NCBI GenBank assembly: GCA_017560255.1
Contig: JAFYOI010000055.1
Span: 62,001-126,000 of the forward strand
Source: Clostridia bacterium
Lineage (GTDB): Bacteria; Bacillota; Clostridia; Oscillospirales; Acutalibacteraceae
Direction: 5' to 3'
DNA length: 64,000 nucleotides
Every line of letters begins with the position of its first letter. Position 1 is the first letter of the stretch. The notes beneath the pieces are model-generated. The model did no database searches. It worked only from the letters and a program-made list of their open reading frames with translations, and was not told the DNA's origin. Below, piece by piece: positions 63,031 through 64,000 of the stretch. Both the position numbers and the translations under genes were made by a program.

Positions 63031-63059
63031 TGGAAATTTATAACTTTATCTGCTATAAT
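63031..63059 (+). promoter_or_regulatory. Extended -10 promoter of tig
   Basis: TGGAAA (63031-63036), 17-base spacer, TGC-TATAAT (-10 at 63054-63059), 40 bases before the ATG. Confidence 0.68.
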
Positions 63060-63099
63060 ATTAAGGTTTAAATGGTTCAAATTTTAGGAGGATTTAGAA

Positions 63100-64000
63100 A
63101 TGAGCTTGAAATCAGTAAAAAATCTTGAAACAAACGTCTACGAATTGACAGTTGAAATTTCCGCTGAGAAATTTAACGATGCAGTAAATAAGGCGTATTT
63201 GAAGGAAAAGGGAAAGATTGCAATTCCTGGCTTCAGAAAGGGTAAGGCACCCAAATCTTTCATTGAGAAAGTATATGGTGAGGGAGTATTTTTTGAAACT
63301 GCACTTGACAGCATTTATCCTGAGGAAGTTGAGAGCGCTATCGCTGAGTCAAAACTCGACGTTGTTGCTGCTCCGTACGATGCAGAAGTTCAGAATATGA
63401 GCAAAGAAGAAGGTGTAACAATCACACTTAAAGTGACAGTTAAACCCGAAGTAGAAGTTGGCGAGTACAAGGGCATTGAACTTACAAAGAAGTCTACCGT
63501 TGTAACTGACGAAGAGATTAATCGTGAAATTGATCAGTACAAAGAGAGAGCTGCTACTTACGAAGAAGTAGAGGGCAGACCCGCTGCTGACGGCGATATG
63601 GCAGTTATCGATTTTGAAGGTTTCGTTGACGGAGTTGCTTTTGAGGGTGGTAAGGCTGAAAACCACAACCTTACTCTTGGCTCACATAGTTTTATCGATA
63701 CTTTTGAAGAGCAAATCGTTGGCCACAACGTTGGTGATGAGTTTGACGTTAACGTTACTTTCCCCGAGGAATATCACGCTGAAGAACTCAAAGGTAAGCC
63801 TGCTGTATTCAAAGTAAAACTTAACGAACTTAAGCAGAAAGTTTATCCCGAACTCGATGATGAGTTTGCAATGGATGTAAGTGAGTTTGATACTTTCGAT
63901 GCGTTCAAAGCGGACCTTGTTAAGAAAATTGAGGACAGAAAAGAAAAGGCTGCTGAGGCTGATTTGGAAAATCAGATTGCCGAGAAACTTGCCGAAGGAC
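63100..64000 (+). CDS. tig: Trigger factor (3' partial)
   Basis: The first 300 residues of an open frame that runs off the window. TTAGGAGGA lies about 7 bases before the ATG. The ribosome-binding domain holds the signature PGFRKGKAPKSFIEKVYG, and the FKBP-type PPIase domain covers ~150-240 (GDMAVIDFEGFVDG; LGSHSFIDTFEEQIVG). The C-terminal chaperone arms are cut at the end of the window. It binds nascent chains at the exit tunnel; clpP/clpX usually follow. Confidence 0.96.
   Translation, partial: MSLKSVKNLETNVYELTVEISAEKFNDAVNKAYLKEKGKIAIPGFRKGKAPKSFIEKVYGEGVFFETALDSIYPEEVESAIAESKLDVVAAPYDAEVQNMSKEEGVTITLKVTVKPEVEVGEYKGIELTKKSTVVTDEEINREIDQYKERAATYEEVEGRPAADGDMAVIDFEGFVDGVAFEGGKAENHNLTLGSHSFIDTFEEQIVGHNVGDEFDVNVTFPEEYHAEELKGKPAVFKVKLNELKQKVYPELDDEFAMDVSEFDTFDAFKADLVKKIEDRKEKAAEADLENQIAEKLAEG

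Noticed and set aside
1-64000. Insertion sequence, prophage or conjugative element
   Set aside because: No transposase, integrase, capsid, terminase or relaxase gene could be read in any frame; the Mor-like gene and tRNA fragments are isolated hints only.

Overview
The window is an A+T-rich chromosome segment from a Gram-positive, endospore-forming member of the Clostridia, most likely an Oscillospirales/Ruminococcaceae-type gut anaerobe. The pointers are spoVM, a cwlD-type amidase, a T-box leader, the ispH-rpsA fusion, DUF1540 and DUF5685 proteins, BspA-like leucine-rich repeats and strong Shine-Dalgarno sites. No rRNA, transposase, integrase, prophage block or CRISPR array is visible. There is one intact tRNA, Leu(CAA).

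Layout. 1-1.9 kb: the 3' end of a PrkC-type kinase gene, rsgA, a 50-aa membrane protein and spoVM. 2.0-7.6 kb (-): a giant secreted two-esterase protein. 7.7-11.2 kb (-): an orphan protein and two FAD oxidoreductases. 11.35-13.3 kb (+): a lipoprotein and a class Ic-type aspartate aminotransferase. 13.36-17.6 kb (+): a T-box-controlled ilvB-ilvN-leuC-leuD operon. 17.6-21.4 kb (-): an MBOAT/DHHW polysaccharide O-acetylation pair with a CPBP-like protein. 21.5-27.5 kb (-): pyruvate carboxylase and a heparinase II/III-like protein. 27.8-33.1 kb (+): a paralogue of the first giant esterase. 33.2-37.3 kb: an SPFH protein, mntP, a WYL regulator, a Mor-like activator and two small membrane proteins. 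37.4-43.26 kb: an island bounded by repeated tRNA-Leu 3' fragments, carrying a small membrane protein and a 1504-aa BspA-like surface protein. 43.4-47 kb: a two-component system and an HtrA-like protein without its catalytic serine. 47.1-64 kb (+): a dense housekeeping block (cwlD, radA, a DUF5685/J-like pair, an HI0933-family oxidoreductase, cmk, plsC, ispH-rpsA, lepB, an HD hydrolase, rbgA, rnhB, yraN, an M19 dipeptidase, thrC, a metallophosphoesterase and the start of tig).

The most unusual content is a family of three very large secreted proteins (1854, 1779 and 1504 aa). Each ends in the same five-copy module of about 90-aa repeats, and none shows LPXTG, SLH or paired dockerin signals. 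In both esterase paralogues the first esterase domain keeps its Ser/Asp/His residues, while the second has Gly in place of Ser and Tyr in place of His. I read this as an exoprotein display or substrate-binding system with a possibly undescribed C-terminal domain; that reading is inference. Other points are a perfect internal Shine-Dalgarno site at the ispH/rpsA junction, a J-like protein with all three HPD residues replaced and a Cys-rich tail, and four copies of the tRNA-Leu 3' end with associated hairpins around the BspA-like gene.
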